NCBI RefSeq assembly: GCF_010120715.1
Contig: NZ_CP047591.1
Span: forward strand, 2,046,001 to 2,110,000
Length of the DNA: 64,000 bases
Origin: Aminipila terrae
GTDB lineage: Bacteria; Bacillota; Clostridia; Peptostreptococcales; Anaerovoracaceae
Direction of reading: 5' to 3'
Position numbers and translations under genes: made by a program. Position 1 is the stretch's first letter, and every line of letters begins with the position of its first letter. Below are positions 35,050 to 43,186 of the stretch, in pieces. The notes below the pieces were generated by a model. That model was not told the origin of the DNA and searched no databases. It saw only the letters and a list, made by a program, of their open reading frames with translations.

Positions 35050-36300
35050 ATGACTAAAATTTTTAATAACTCAAAACAACATAATAGAAGTAAGGGAATC
35101 AGAAAAGCAGCCCTGCTTGCCACAGTCATGGTACTTGTTTTAAATCTTACAGGGTGTGCCACCTTTGAAAATTTTAAAAGTACTTTTATAGATAAAGAGG
35201 AAGAGCCGGAATCAACTGTCCGAATCGGCGTTTTTGAACCCTTAAGTGGGAAAGACAAGGAAATGGGAGAGATGGAAGCCAGGGGTATTGAGCTGGCCCA
35301 TACTATGTTTCCAAAGGCTCTGGGAAAAGAAGTGGAACTTGTTTATGGGGACAATAAATCCGATATGAATGTAGCAGAAAGTGTAGCCAAGGAATTAGTA
35401 GATAAAAGAGTTTCTATTGTTCTTGGCAGTTATGGAAGTGCCAACTCCCTTGCTGCAGTAAGCACCTTTGAAAAGGCTAAGCTGCCGGCTATAGCCATAA
35501 CCAATACAAATCCGCTGGTGACAAGTTATAACCCTTTTTATTTCAGGGTTTGCTTACTGGATTCTTTTCAGGGTGTTGCCCTGGCAAAGTATTCAGTAGA
35601 AGCGTTGAAGGCCAGTTCTGCAGCCATTATGAGGCCTGAGAATGATGATTATGCCATAGCCGTTTCACAGACGTTTTCAGATAAATTTATACAAATGACA
35701 GGAAATGCCAACGCAGTAGTGGTTTCCTGTGATTATGAAGCTGATAAGAAAAAACAGGTTACAGAAGATTTGAAAAAAATAAAAGAATCAGGTGCTCAGG
35801 TTGTTTTTTTACCTGTAAAATTAGAAGAAGCAGCTGAAATCCTGAAGCAGGCAAAAAAGATGGGCGTCACTGCTTTATTTTTAGGAACGGACCAATGGGA
35901 TTCAACGAAATTAATGGAACTGGCAGGCAAAGAAGCAGTGCAGAATGTTTCATTCTCAACTATCTTTGACCCAAATACAAATACTACGATTATGTCTGAC
36001 AACTTTAAAAAAGCTTATAAAGCCAAGTATGGACAGGACGCTGTTCCAGAAAGTGCGGCTGCTCTTGGTTTTGACGCTTATATGATTGCAGTGGATTCCT
36101 TAAACAAGGCAGGTACTGCCCTGAATGGAGAAGCTCTTAGAAAAGTTATTGCAAACACAAGAGAATTTCCGGGAGCCTCAGGAACTATCACATTTGATAT
36201 GAACGGAGATCCTATCAAATCTGTGGTTGTAAAGAAAATTGTAGGAGGACAGGCCATATCGGCTTATACAATGGAGCCTGACATTGTAAGTATGTATTAA
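35050..36300 (+). CDS. Leu/Ile/Val-type (PBP1) substrate-binding lipoprotein, orphan
   Basis: 416 residues. Signal with lipobox LTGC (near residue 36), short linker, then a type-1 periplasmic-binding fold: VRIGVFEPLSGKDKEMG, GSYGSANSLAAV, ITNTNPLVTS, FRVCLLDSFQGVALAKY and LGFDAYMIAVDSL. It should bind a small molecule, classically branched-chain amino acids or amides, at the outer membrane surface. No livH/M/G/F permease or ATPase gene is adjacent, so it either serves a remote transporter or works as a sensor. AAAGGGG precedes the ATG. Confidence 0.92.
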   Translation: MTKIFNNSKQHNRSKGIRKAALLATVMVLVLNLTGCATFENFKSTFIDKEEEPESTVRIGVFEPLSGKDKEMGEMEARGIELAHTMFPKALGKEVELVYGDNKSDMNVAESVAKELVDKRVSIVLGSYGSANSLAAVSTFEKAKLPAIAITNTNPLVTSYNPFYFRVCLLDSFQGVALAKYSVEALKASSAAIMRPENDDYAIAVSQTFSDKFIQMTGNANAVVVSCDYEADKKKQVTEDLKKIKESGAQVVFLPVKLEEAAEILKQAKKMGVTALFLGTDQWDSTKLMELAGKEAVQNVSFSTIFDPNTNTTIMSDNFKKAYKAKYGQDAVPESAAALGFDAYMIAVDSLNKAGTALNGEALRKVIANTREFPGASGTITFDMNGDPIKSVVVKKIVGGQAISAYTMEPDIVSMY

Positions 36301-36397
36301 ATAACTACATTTTTTAGCAGGAAAAAAGCATAATATTCTATTGAAAAAATTGTTTTTGTGGTAGAATAATAAAAAGTAGAAAAAAGGAGAAATTACC

Positions 36398-36619
36398 ATG
36401 GAAGAAAAAATAAAAGAAGCTTTAGAAAATATCCGACCTTTCTTACAGAGAGACGGAGGAGATATCGAATTTGTTGAACTGACACCTGAAAACATTGTTA
36501 AAGTAAGATTACAGGGACACTGTGCAGGATGCCCTGGTGCAACCATGACACTGAAGGCAGTTGTTGAAAAACTATTAAAAGAATCATACCCTGAAATTGC
36601 AGGAGTAGAAAACGTTTAG
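36398..36619 (+). CDS. NifU C-terminal-domain protein (Fe-S scaffold/carrier)
   Basis: 73 residues, the NifU-like domain alone: FLQRDGGDIEFVEL, then GHCAGCPGA with the CxxC pair that holds a [4Fe-4S] cluster at a dimer interface, and the closing helix AVVEKLLKESYPE. It acts as a late carrier or scaffold in cluster assembly. AAAAGGAG precedes the ATG. CapA follows 17 bases after its stop, so they may share a transcript, without an obvious functional link. Confidence 0.93.
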   Translation: MEEKIKEALENIRPFLQRDGGDIEFVELTPENIVKVRLQGHCAGCPGATMTLKAVVEKLLKESYPEIAGVENV

Positions 36620-36636
36620 TTTAGTAAGGAATAGAT

Positions 36637-37863
36637 ATGGAAAACGCTGAAAGAAAAAATCGGTTTACAGCGCTTCTGATTACTTTAATTGCAGTGGGGT
36701 GCCTGATCGCATTACCACTGCTTTTTAGTGGATGCGGCAAGGAAGTGAAGCAGTCTGCAGGGCCAGGAGTTCAACAGACTGAACAGCCTATTGATTTAAA
36801 TATCCTTTGTGTAGGGGATGTTATGGTGCACAAACCACAGATAGAGTGTCAGTATGATGCAAGTACAGGTAAATACGATTATACAAATAATTATAAATAT
36901 GTTAAAGATTACATAAGTCAGGCAGACCTGGCTCTGTGCAATGTTGAAACAACTTTTGCAGGAGCGCCGTATTCAGGGTATCCCGACTTCTGTGCCCCGG
37001 ATGAATTAGCGGATGCACTAAAAGATACTGGCTTTGATGTGGCTATAACTTCAAACAACCATATGATGGACAGGGGAGGCCCTGGGATGAAGAGGACCCT
37101 TGAAGTACTAAGGTCCAAAGGATTTGAAACTGTGGGGAGCAGACTTGATAATCAGGAAAAACGGTACGCCATTACAGACGTAAAGGGTGTAAAAGTTGCT
37201 GTAGTAGCGTATACTTTTGAAACGTCAACAGGTGGTTCCGGTACTGCAATAAATGGAAGTGTTATTTCTCCTGAGAATGCACAACTGATTAATTCCTTTA
37301 GCTACGATACAATCGACCATGATCTGGCTCAGATCAAGAACACCTGTGAAGAAGCCAGGAAGGCAGGAGCAGAAATTGTTATATTGTACTACCACTGGGG
37401 AGAAGAATATCAGAATTCTGCGAATAAGTGGCAGAAATACATAGCGGAGAAAAGTGTAGACAATATGGATGTGGATATAATATTTGCATCACATCCTCAT
37501 GTACTTCAGGAAATGGATTACATAAAAAACCAGACTACCGGTAAAACCGTTCCGGTATTCTACAGTATGGGAAATTTTATATCAAATCAGAGAATAGAAA
37601 CCTTAAATAACAGATATACTGAAGAAGGAATAATTGCAAAGGTAAATCTGCAATATGACAAATCACAAGGTAAAGCAACTAATGTGAAAATGAGTGCAGT
37701 ACCTACCTGGGTGGAAAAATATAATTCAGGTGGAAGACCAATTTACGAAATTATTCCTTTAGATGAAAACCTGCAAAATAATGAAACGCTGAAAGCTTCT
37801 GGACATATATCCAGAGCAGAAGCTGCATTGGAGGATGCAAATGGAATACTTGAAACGCATTGA
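36637..37863 (+). CDS. CapA-family lipoprotein (PgsA-like metallophosphatase fold)
   Basis: 408 residues. Lipobox LFSGC (near residue 32) marks an outer-face lipoprotein. The CapA domain shows ILCVGDVMVHKP, NVETTFAG, TSNNHMMDRG, LYYHWGEEY, IFASHPHVLQ and FYSMGNFI, a calcineurin-like metal site. CapA/PgsA proteins take part in poly-gamma-glutamate production, but no capB/C homologue is nearby, so a different wall-related hydrolase role is equally possible. The pepV start lies inside its 3' end (23-base overlap). Confidence 0.9.
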   Translation: MENAERKNRFTALLITLIAVGCLIALPLLFSGCGKEVKQSAGPGVQQTEQPIDLNILCVGDVMVHKPQIECQYDASTGKYDYTNNYKYVKDYISQADLALCNVETTFAGAPYSGYPDFCAPDELADALKDTGFDVAITSNNHMMDRGGPGMKRTLEVLRSKGFETVGSRLDNQEKRYAITDVKGVKVAVVAYTFETSTGGSGTAINGSVISPENAQLINSFSYDTIDHDLAQIKNTCEEARKAGAEIVILYYHWGEEYQNSANKWQKYIAEKSVDNMDVDIIFASHPHVLQEMDYIKNQTTGKTVPVFYSMGNFISNQRIETLNNRYTEEGIIAKVNLQYDKSQGKATNVKMSAVPTWVEKYNSGGRPIYEIIPLDENLQNNETLKASGHISRAEAALEDANGILETH

Positions 37864-39306
37864 TGAATCGAAAGATGAAATGGTGAGAACCCTTCAGGAA
37901 CTGGTATCAATCAAGAGTGTAGAGGATAAACCTGCTAAAGATGCCCCTTTTGGCAAAGGTGTGGCTGAAGCTTTTGATTACATGATGAAAAAAGCGGAAT
38001 CCGAAGGATTTGACACAGAAAATGCAGACAATTACGGGGGACACATTGAATTCGGCGGTTATATTCTTGATGAGGAAGGACAGATTACTGGCACCAGTGA
38101 CGAGGTAATGGGTATTATAGGCCATCTGGATGTGGTACCAGAGGGTTCTGACTGGGAATATGAACCATACGGAGGAGTTATAGCGGATGGCAGGATTTAT
38201 GGAAGAGGAACAATAGATAATAAGGGACCGGTTGTAGCTGCATACTATGCCATGAAGGCACTTAGAGACAGCGGATACATGCCTGAAAAAAAGGTAAGGC
38301 TGATTCTTGGACTGGATGAAGAGACCAACTGGAAAGGTATGTACCATTACTTATCAAAGGTGAAGGCACCAGATTTTGGATTTACTCCGGATGCTGAATA
38401 TCCGGCTATATATGCTGAGAAGGGAATTCTGGTTTTTCAGCTGGCTAAAAAAATCGGCAAAAGTGCAGGAAAGGGACTGGAACTCAGGAGCCTCACCGGG
38501 GGTAACGCACCTAATTCCGTAGCGGATTATGCCAGAGCCGTGGTCAGAGCAGATAAAATGGAAGCCTATGACAAAGTAAAAGAACTGGCATCCCAATACA
38601 GGGATCAAAATTGTGCTGAAGAGGGACAGCATGCCTATGGAGCTAAATTAAACTGTAAAGGTGTTGGTAAGAGCTTAGAAATAGTAGTGCAAGGTGTTTC
38701 TGCCCATGGAGCTACCCCGGAAGACGGAACCAACGCCGTTTCAGTATTAATGGACTTTTTAGGTAAAATTGACATAATAAATGATGACGTAAATGAATTT
38801 GTAGAGTTTTATAACAAACATATTGGCTTCGAACTGGACGGGAGTGCCATGGGATGTGGGCTTTCTGATGAAGCTTCAGGAAAACTGGTATTTAATGTGG
38901 GCAAGGTGGACCTTGAAGGAGAAGCGTTAATTCTTACTATAAACATAAGGTACCCTGTTACCTTCAATGATGACACAGTTTATCAGGCTATGATGCCTGT
39001 TATTAACAAGTATAATATGGGGGTCATAAAAATAAAAAACCAGGATCCTATTTACATGCCAAAGGATCATCCCATGATTAAAACATTAATGGAAATCTAT
39101 GGAGAGCATACGGGAGATACGGAAAGAGAGCCTATTCTTATAGGAGGGGAACTTATGCCAGAGCTGCAAAGAATATCGTAGCTTTCGGAAGCATATTTCC
39201 TGGTGATTTTGATTCATCACATCAAAAAAATGAATGTATTGAAATCGACAAATTAGTTTTAAATGCGAAAATTTTTGCAGATGCTATTTACAGATTAACA
39301 CACTAA
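37841..39306 (+). pseudogene. pepV: PepV-type (Sapep) dinuclear-metal dipeptidase, broken by one frameshift near its end
   Basis: The ATG at 37841 has GGAGG six bases upstream and overlaps capA. The M20 fold is complete up to residue ~436: GHLDVVPEG, GRGTIDNKGP, LGLDEETNWKG, GFTPDAEYPAIYAEKG and ILIGG. The frame then goes to LMPELQRIS and stops at 39181. In the -1 frame the expected ending resumes at once (TYARAAKNIVAFG, then FPGDFDSSHQKNECIEI) up to TAA 39304-39306. The break is at G4 (39146-39149); a fifth G restores the family motif GGGTYAR. The enzyme cleaves dipeptides using two metal ions. Probably intact in the organism. Confidence 0.85.
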
Positions 39307-39327
39307 GTATATAATAATATGCAGAAT

Positions 39328-39449
39328 TGTTTCAGGGGGAGGTGTAAGTCCTCACCGGCGGTAATGAGTTTTATACTACGAGTCCGCGAGCTGAAAAGCA
39401 GAATGGGTCAGATTCCCATACCGACGGTATAGTCCGGATGAAAGAAACA
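39328..39449 (+). promoter_or_regulatory. FMN riboswitch (RFN element)
   Basis: P1 TGTTTC (39328-39333) pairs with GAAACA (39444-39449). All conserved blocks are present in order: CAGGGGGAGGTG, TCCTCACCGGCGGT, AGTCCGCGAGC, GGTCAGATTCCCATACCGAC, and AGTCCGGATGAAAGA. It binds flavin mononucleotide and, through the terminator that follows, lowers ribU transcription when FMN is plentiful. Confidence 0.98.
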
Positions 39450-39488
39450 GGCATGTTTAATTGACGTGCTTTTATTTCAATGCAGCAT

Positions 39489-39517
39489 ACCCTGAGAGAA
39501 ATCTCAGGGTTTTTTTA
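39489..39517 (+). terminator. Riboswitch-controlled terminator before ribU
   Basis: ACCCTGAGA (39489-39497), GAAA loop, TCTCAGGGT (39502-39510), then a T run. It lies between the FMN aptamer and ribU. Confidence 0.93.
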
Positions 39518-39546
39518 TTATTTAGAAAAGATTGAGAGGATTAAAA

Positions 39547-40086
39547 ATGACATCACGAAACAAAACAGTTAAAATGGCCAAAATGGGTATGCTTGTGGCA
39601 ATCTCAGTAGTTTTGGTATATTTAGTACACTTTCCTATTTTCCCGGCCGCAACATTTTTAGAATATGATCCTGCGGATATTCCGATTTTTATTGGTACAT
39701 TTGCCTTTGGACCAATGGCGGGCCTTCTGCTGGCAATCGTTACTGCTGTAATCCAGGGAACAACGGTAAGTGCCATCAGTGGTTTGTATGGCATTATCAT
39801 GCATATTTTAGCTACGGGTTCCTTTGTATTAGTTGCAGGAATGTTGTACAAGGGCAGAAAGAATAAAAAAGAAGCGGTAATAGCCCTTTGTGCTGGTGTT
39901 ATTACCATGACTGTGGTAATGGTGATAGCCAATATGATTGTTACACCCCTGTTTACGGGTTGGCCCTTAAGCGCAGTTATGAAGGTAATGCCGTTTATTG
40001 TACTATTTAATCTGATAAAAGCCGGAGTGAATTCGGTAATAACTTTCTTCCTATATAAAAGGATAGCTGGATTTTTACATAAATAG
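39547..40086 (+). CDS. ribU: RibU, riboflavin-binding S component of an ECF transporter
   Basis: 179 residues from ATG 39547 (GAGAGG upstream), six hydrophobic segments, with the ribU-typical FPAATFLEYDPADIPI and FGPMAGLLLAI near the N-terminus. It captures riboflavin and joins the shared energising module EcfT-EcfA-EcfA', which is encoded elsewhere. Control by the upstream FMN riboswitch confirms the substrate. A terminator follows at 40115. Confidence 0.96.
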   Translation: MTSRNKTVKMAKMGMLVAISVVLVYLVHFPIFPAATFLEYDPADIPIFIGTFAFGPMAGLLLAIVTAVIQGTTVSAISGLYGIIMHILATGSFVLVAGMLYKGRKNKKEAVIALCAGVITMTVVMVIANMIVTPLFTGWPLSAVMKVMPFIVLFNLIKAGVNSVITFFLYKRIAGFLHK

Positions 40087-40114
40087 CCAGATTATGATTA
40101 ATATGTTAAGATAA

Positions 40115-40147
40115 TAAAATGCCCTGAGTCAGTCAGGGCATTTTATT
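40115..40147 (+). terminator. Terminator of ribU
   Basis: TAAAATGCCCTGA (40115-40127) pairs exactly with 40133-40145. Confidence 0.9.
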
Positions 40148-40200
40148 TATGTATACTTTTAATATTTTATTAAAATAAATTATGTGGTACAATAAAAGGT

Positions 40201-40634
40201 ATGAGTAAATTAATTATAAAAGATGAGAAACAAACAAAAGAATTTGGGCTAAGGCTTGCGGATAAGCTGATGCCGGGAAGCGTTGTGGCGCTGATTGGCG
40301 ATTTGGGAACAGGCAAAACAGCACTTACCAAATATATTGCAGAAGGACTTGGAATTAAGGAAACAATTACAAGCCCTACTTTTACTATTGTCCAGGAATA
40401 TTACCAGGGCGGCTGCCTCTTTATCATTTTGACGTGTATAGAATCAATGATATAGAAGAAATGTTTGAACTTGGCTATGAGGAATATTTCTTTGGAAAAG
40501 GGGTGTGCATCGTAGAATGGGCAGACTTAATAACAGAGATTATTCCGGAAGATGCCCTTGTTATTAATATTACCTATGGACAGAATGAAGGGGAAAGAAT
40601 TTACGACATAAAAGGACTGGAGGCGGGTCTATGA
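40201..40634 (+). pseudogene. tsaE: TsaE (t6A synthesis ATPase), interrupted by one frameshift
   Basis: The first frame has Walker A GDLGTGKTALTKYIA and TSPTFTIVQEYY, then derails at about 40407 and stops at 40455. A second frame supplies the expected continuation RLPLYHFDVYRINDIEEM and FFGKGVCIVEWADLI to the TGA at 40632-40634. One extra base in the GGGCGG tract (40407-40412) joins them into a normal protein of about 144 residues. TsaE is the ATPase that drives the TsaB-TsaD threonylcarbamoyl transferase for ANN-decoding tRNAs. Being usually essential, the gene is probably intact and the break a sequence error. It overlaps tsaB by four bases. Confidence 0.88.
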
Positions 40635-41380
40635 ATATATTAGCCATTGAAACCACCGGGGCTGCGGCATCGGTGGCAGTAATCAATGAAAAGGGTCAGA
40701 TTTTTGAGGAAGTTTGCAGGGAAACGCTGAATCATCTGCAGTTTTTAATGCCCATGGTGGAGAAGGTGCTCGAAAAAAGTAAATTGCATATAAACGATTT
40801 GACAGCAATCGCAGCATCTGAAGGACCAGGTTCTTTTACTGGTATCAGGATAGGTGTTTCTTCTGCCAGGGCACTGGCACAGGCATTGAAGTTAGAATGT
40901 ATCAGCGTACCAACCCTAAAATCTTTCCTTTTTAACAAAGAAGAATACCAGGGTATTTACTGCCCTATTTTCAATGCCAGAAGGAACCAGGTATATGGGG
41001 GAGCCTATAAATGGGGTGACAGTCATTCGATTCAGGAAGTGGTAGAAGGAAAGGCTTATATGCTTTCGGAAATTCTGGATTTGCTGGCACAGGTTTTAGA
41101 AAAAGAACAGAATGAAGTAACTTTTTTTGGAGATGGTGTCGAAGCATATCAGTCTCAAATCGAGGAGTGGCAAAATTCATCGTTAAATAGCAATATACAA
41201 ATTAACTTTGCAGATGCTGAAGCACGCTATCAAAAATCATCCTCTGTTGCAAAACTTGCTCTTGAATTGTATAAAGAGGGAAAAATGTGCCAGTTTAATG
41301 ATCTCAGACCTAATTATATGAGAAAAGCCGAAGCAGAAAGAAAGTTAGATGAAGCAAAAGCGGCTCAGGATAAACGGTGA
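40631..41380 (+). CDS. tsaB: TsaB, t6A threonylcarbamoyl transferase partner
   Basis: 249 residues. ASKHA fold with ILAIETTGAAASVAV at the N-terminus, then AASEGPGSFTGIRIGVSSARALA, the family signature, and RPNYMRKAEAE near the end. It forms the heterodimer with TsaD that TsaE activates, adding the threonylcarbamoyl group to A37 of tRNA. ATGA overlap with tsaE and a four-base overlap region with the rimI frame show translational coupling. Confidence 0.95.
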   Translation: MNILAIETTGAAASVAVINEKGQIFEEVCRETLNHLQFLMPMVEKVLEKSKLHINDLTAIAASEGPGSFTGIRIGVSSARALAQALKLECISVPTLKSFLFNKEEYQGIYCPIFNARRNQVYGGAYKWGDSHSIQEVVEGKAYMLSEILDLLAQVLEKEQNEVTFFGDGVEAYQSQIEEWQNSSLNSNIQINFADAEARYQKSSSVAKLALELYKEGKMCQFNDLRPNYMRKAEAERKLDEAKAAQDKR

Positions 41381-41385
41381 GCCCT

Positions 41386-41835
41386 ATGAGTGAATTGATT
41401 ATCCGAAGTGCAGAGGAGCGGGACATTAAGTCTATGGCAGAACTGGATAAAGTGTGCTTTGCAGATCCATGGAGTGAAGAGTCTTTTAAAAGTGAGATTA
41501 TGGAAAATGAAAGGGCATTTTATATAGTTGCTGAAACGGATGATAAAATTGTGGGATATGCAGGATTGTGGGCTGTTTTCGACGAAGGACACATCACTAA
41601 TGTGGCCGTCTCTCCAGCATATAGACGAAGAGGAATCGGAAGAGCTATTATTACAGTTTTAATAGAGACTGGAGAAGGTAATGGATTGAACAGTTTTACC
41701 CTGGAAGTAAGAGAATCCAATCTGCCAGCACAGAACTTATATAAAGAATTCAGCTTTAAGCCGGCGGGCATCCGAAAAGGCTATTATCTGGATAATGGTG
41801 AAAACGCTATAATTATGTGGCGTACTCATGAATAA
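41386..41835 (+). CDS. rimI: RimI, ribosomal protein/peptide N-terminal acetyltransferase
   Basis: 149 residues from the ATG at 41386; an in-frame GTG at 41377 is also possible. GNAT core with VAVSPAYRRRGIGRAII (acetyl-CoA loop) and LEVRESNLPAQNLYKEFSF, the RimI/Ard1 hallmark. It acetylates N-terminal amines, classically of S18. It sits between tsaB and tsaD as in most Firmicutes, cotranscribed with them. Confidence 0.92.
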   Translation: MSELIIRSAEERDIKSMAELDKVCFADPWSEESFKSEIMENERAFYIVAETDDKIVGYAGLWAVFDEGHITNVAVSPAYRRRGIGRAIITVLIETGEGNGLNSFTLEVRESNLPAQNLYKEFSFKPAGIRKGYYLDNGENAIIMWRTHE

Positions 41836-41887
41836 AACAAATTACCTTTGAAATACTAAGATAAAAAGTATTTTGGAGGTTTGTAAA

Positions 41888-42121
41888 ATGACAGTTTACT
41901 ATGGCAATAACAGAAACAGAGATAATTATTACTATAACAGCAGTGAAGACTATTATGATGACATGAGCAATCCTGTATCAAATTGCAGCCGATTTGAGAG
42001 AAGGCACGATTTCAGCACATTTAATATGTCGGATTACATGTCATGTGAAAACTGCAGACATTTATCTTCAGATAACAAATGTATTGCACGTGCAGATACA
42101 CATAATGGGAGTATGGAATGA
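41888..42121 (+). CDS. Small Asn/Tyr-rich cysteine protein inside the tsa operon
   Basis: 77 residues from ATG 41888 with GGAGG upstream. The N-terminus is rich in Asn, Tyr and Asp ([14 protein letters not shown]); the C-terminus has [14 protein letters not shown], a CxxC plus a third Cys, with a fourth Cys in VSNCSRF: enough for one zinc site or a redox pair. Its last four bases overlap the tsaD start (ATGA), so it is translated with tsaD. I do not recognise a family. Coupling to the t6A genes is seen; a role there is inference. Confidence 0.75.
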   Translation: MTVYYGNNRNRDNYYYNSSEDYYDDMSNPVSNCSRFERRHDFSTFNMSDYMSCENCRHLSSDNKCIARADTHNGSME

Positions 42122-43143
42122 AAAACGGAAAATTTTTAACAATGGCAATTGAGTCAAGCTGTGATGAGACTTCGGTAGCCTTACTTCTTGAAGGAAGGGA
42201 AGTGCTTTCCAATGTTATTTCCTCGCAGATAAAAGTACATCAGGTTTTTGGAGGAGTTGTACCCGAAATTGCATCCAGACATCATCTGGAAAACATCAAT
42301 AATGTAACAACTCAGGCCTTGATGGAAGCAGGTGTTACGCTGGATGATGTGGACTTAATCGGTGTAACTTACGGACCTGGACTTGTGGGGGCGCTGTTGA
42401 TTGGCTTAGCATCTGCAAAGGCGTACGCTTTTGCCAAAAACATTCCTTTAGTAGGAGTACATCATATACAAGGGCACATTAGTGCCAACTACATACAGTA
42501 CCCTGATTTAGAGCCACCTTTTATGGCTTTGGTTGTTTCAGGGGGGCATACAAATATCGTAGAAGTAGAAAATTACAACTCTTTTAAAGTACTGGGCGGC
42601 ACCCGGGATGATGCTGCCGGAGAAGCCTTTGATAAAGTCGCAAGAGTTCTGGGACTGGGATATCCAGGAGGGCCTTTAATTGATAAAATTTCAAAAGAAG
42701 GAGATGCGGAAGCTATTCCATTTAAGAGGGTGTTTCTTGAAAAGGGTAGCTATGATTTCAGTTTCAGCGGTATAAAGACAGGTGTACTGAATTACATCAA
42801 TTCAGAAAAACAGGCAGGCAGAGAAGTGAACATTGCCAATGTTGCAGCCAGCTTTCAGCAGGCAGTTCTGGATGTAATTGTCACAAAAGCTGTGGATGCA
42901 GCCATAAAAATGAAAAAGGATAAGATTGTGCTGGCAGGAGGAGTGGCTGCAAACAGCAGGCTTCGGGAAATGCTCACGGAGAAGTGCGGAGAGAACGGAA
43001 TTAAACTTTACTGTCCTGCACCTATTTTATGTACAGACAATGCAGCTATGATTGGATGTGCTGCATATTACAAATACAAAGCGGGATTTTGCAGTGATTT
43101 AACCTTGGATGCCTATCCAAATTTACCACTTACAGACATTTAA
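42118..43143 (+). CDS. tsaD: TsaD, tRNA N6-threonylcarbamoyladenosine transferase
   Basis: 341 residues, full length. [14 protein letters not shown] start, metal-binding histidines in [10 protein letters not shown], nucleotide site in [13 protein letters not shown] and [21 protein letters not shown], and [13 protein letters not shown]. Catalytic subunit of the t6A transferase. Last member of the tsaE-tsaB-rimI-small protein-tsaD cluster. The ABC-F gene starts 43 bases after its stop. Confidence 0.97.
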   Translation: MKNGKFLTMAIESSCDETSVALLLEGREVLSNVISSQIKVHQVFGGVVPEIASRHHLENINNVTTQALMEAGVTLDDVDLIGVTYGPGLVGALLIGLASAKAYAFAKNIPLVGVHHIQGHISANYIQYPDLEPPFMALVVSGGHTNIVEVENYNSFKVLGGTRDDAAGEAFDKVARVLGLGYPGGPLIDKISKEGDAEAIPFKRVFLEKGSYDFSFSGIKTGVLNYINSEKQAGREVNIANVAASFQQAVLDVIVTKAVDAAIKMKKDKIVLAGGVAANSRLREMLTEKCGENGIKLYCPAPILCTDNAAMIGCAAYYKYKAGFCSDLTLDAYPNLPLTDI

Positions 43144-43186
43144 ACTGCAAAATTCTGTAACGAAAATTAAAAAACGGAGATATGAA

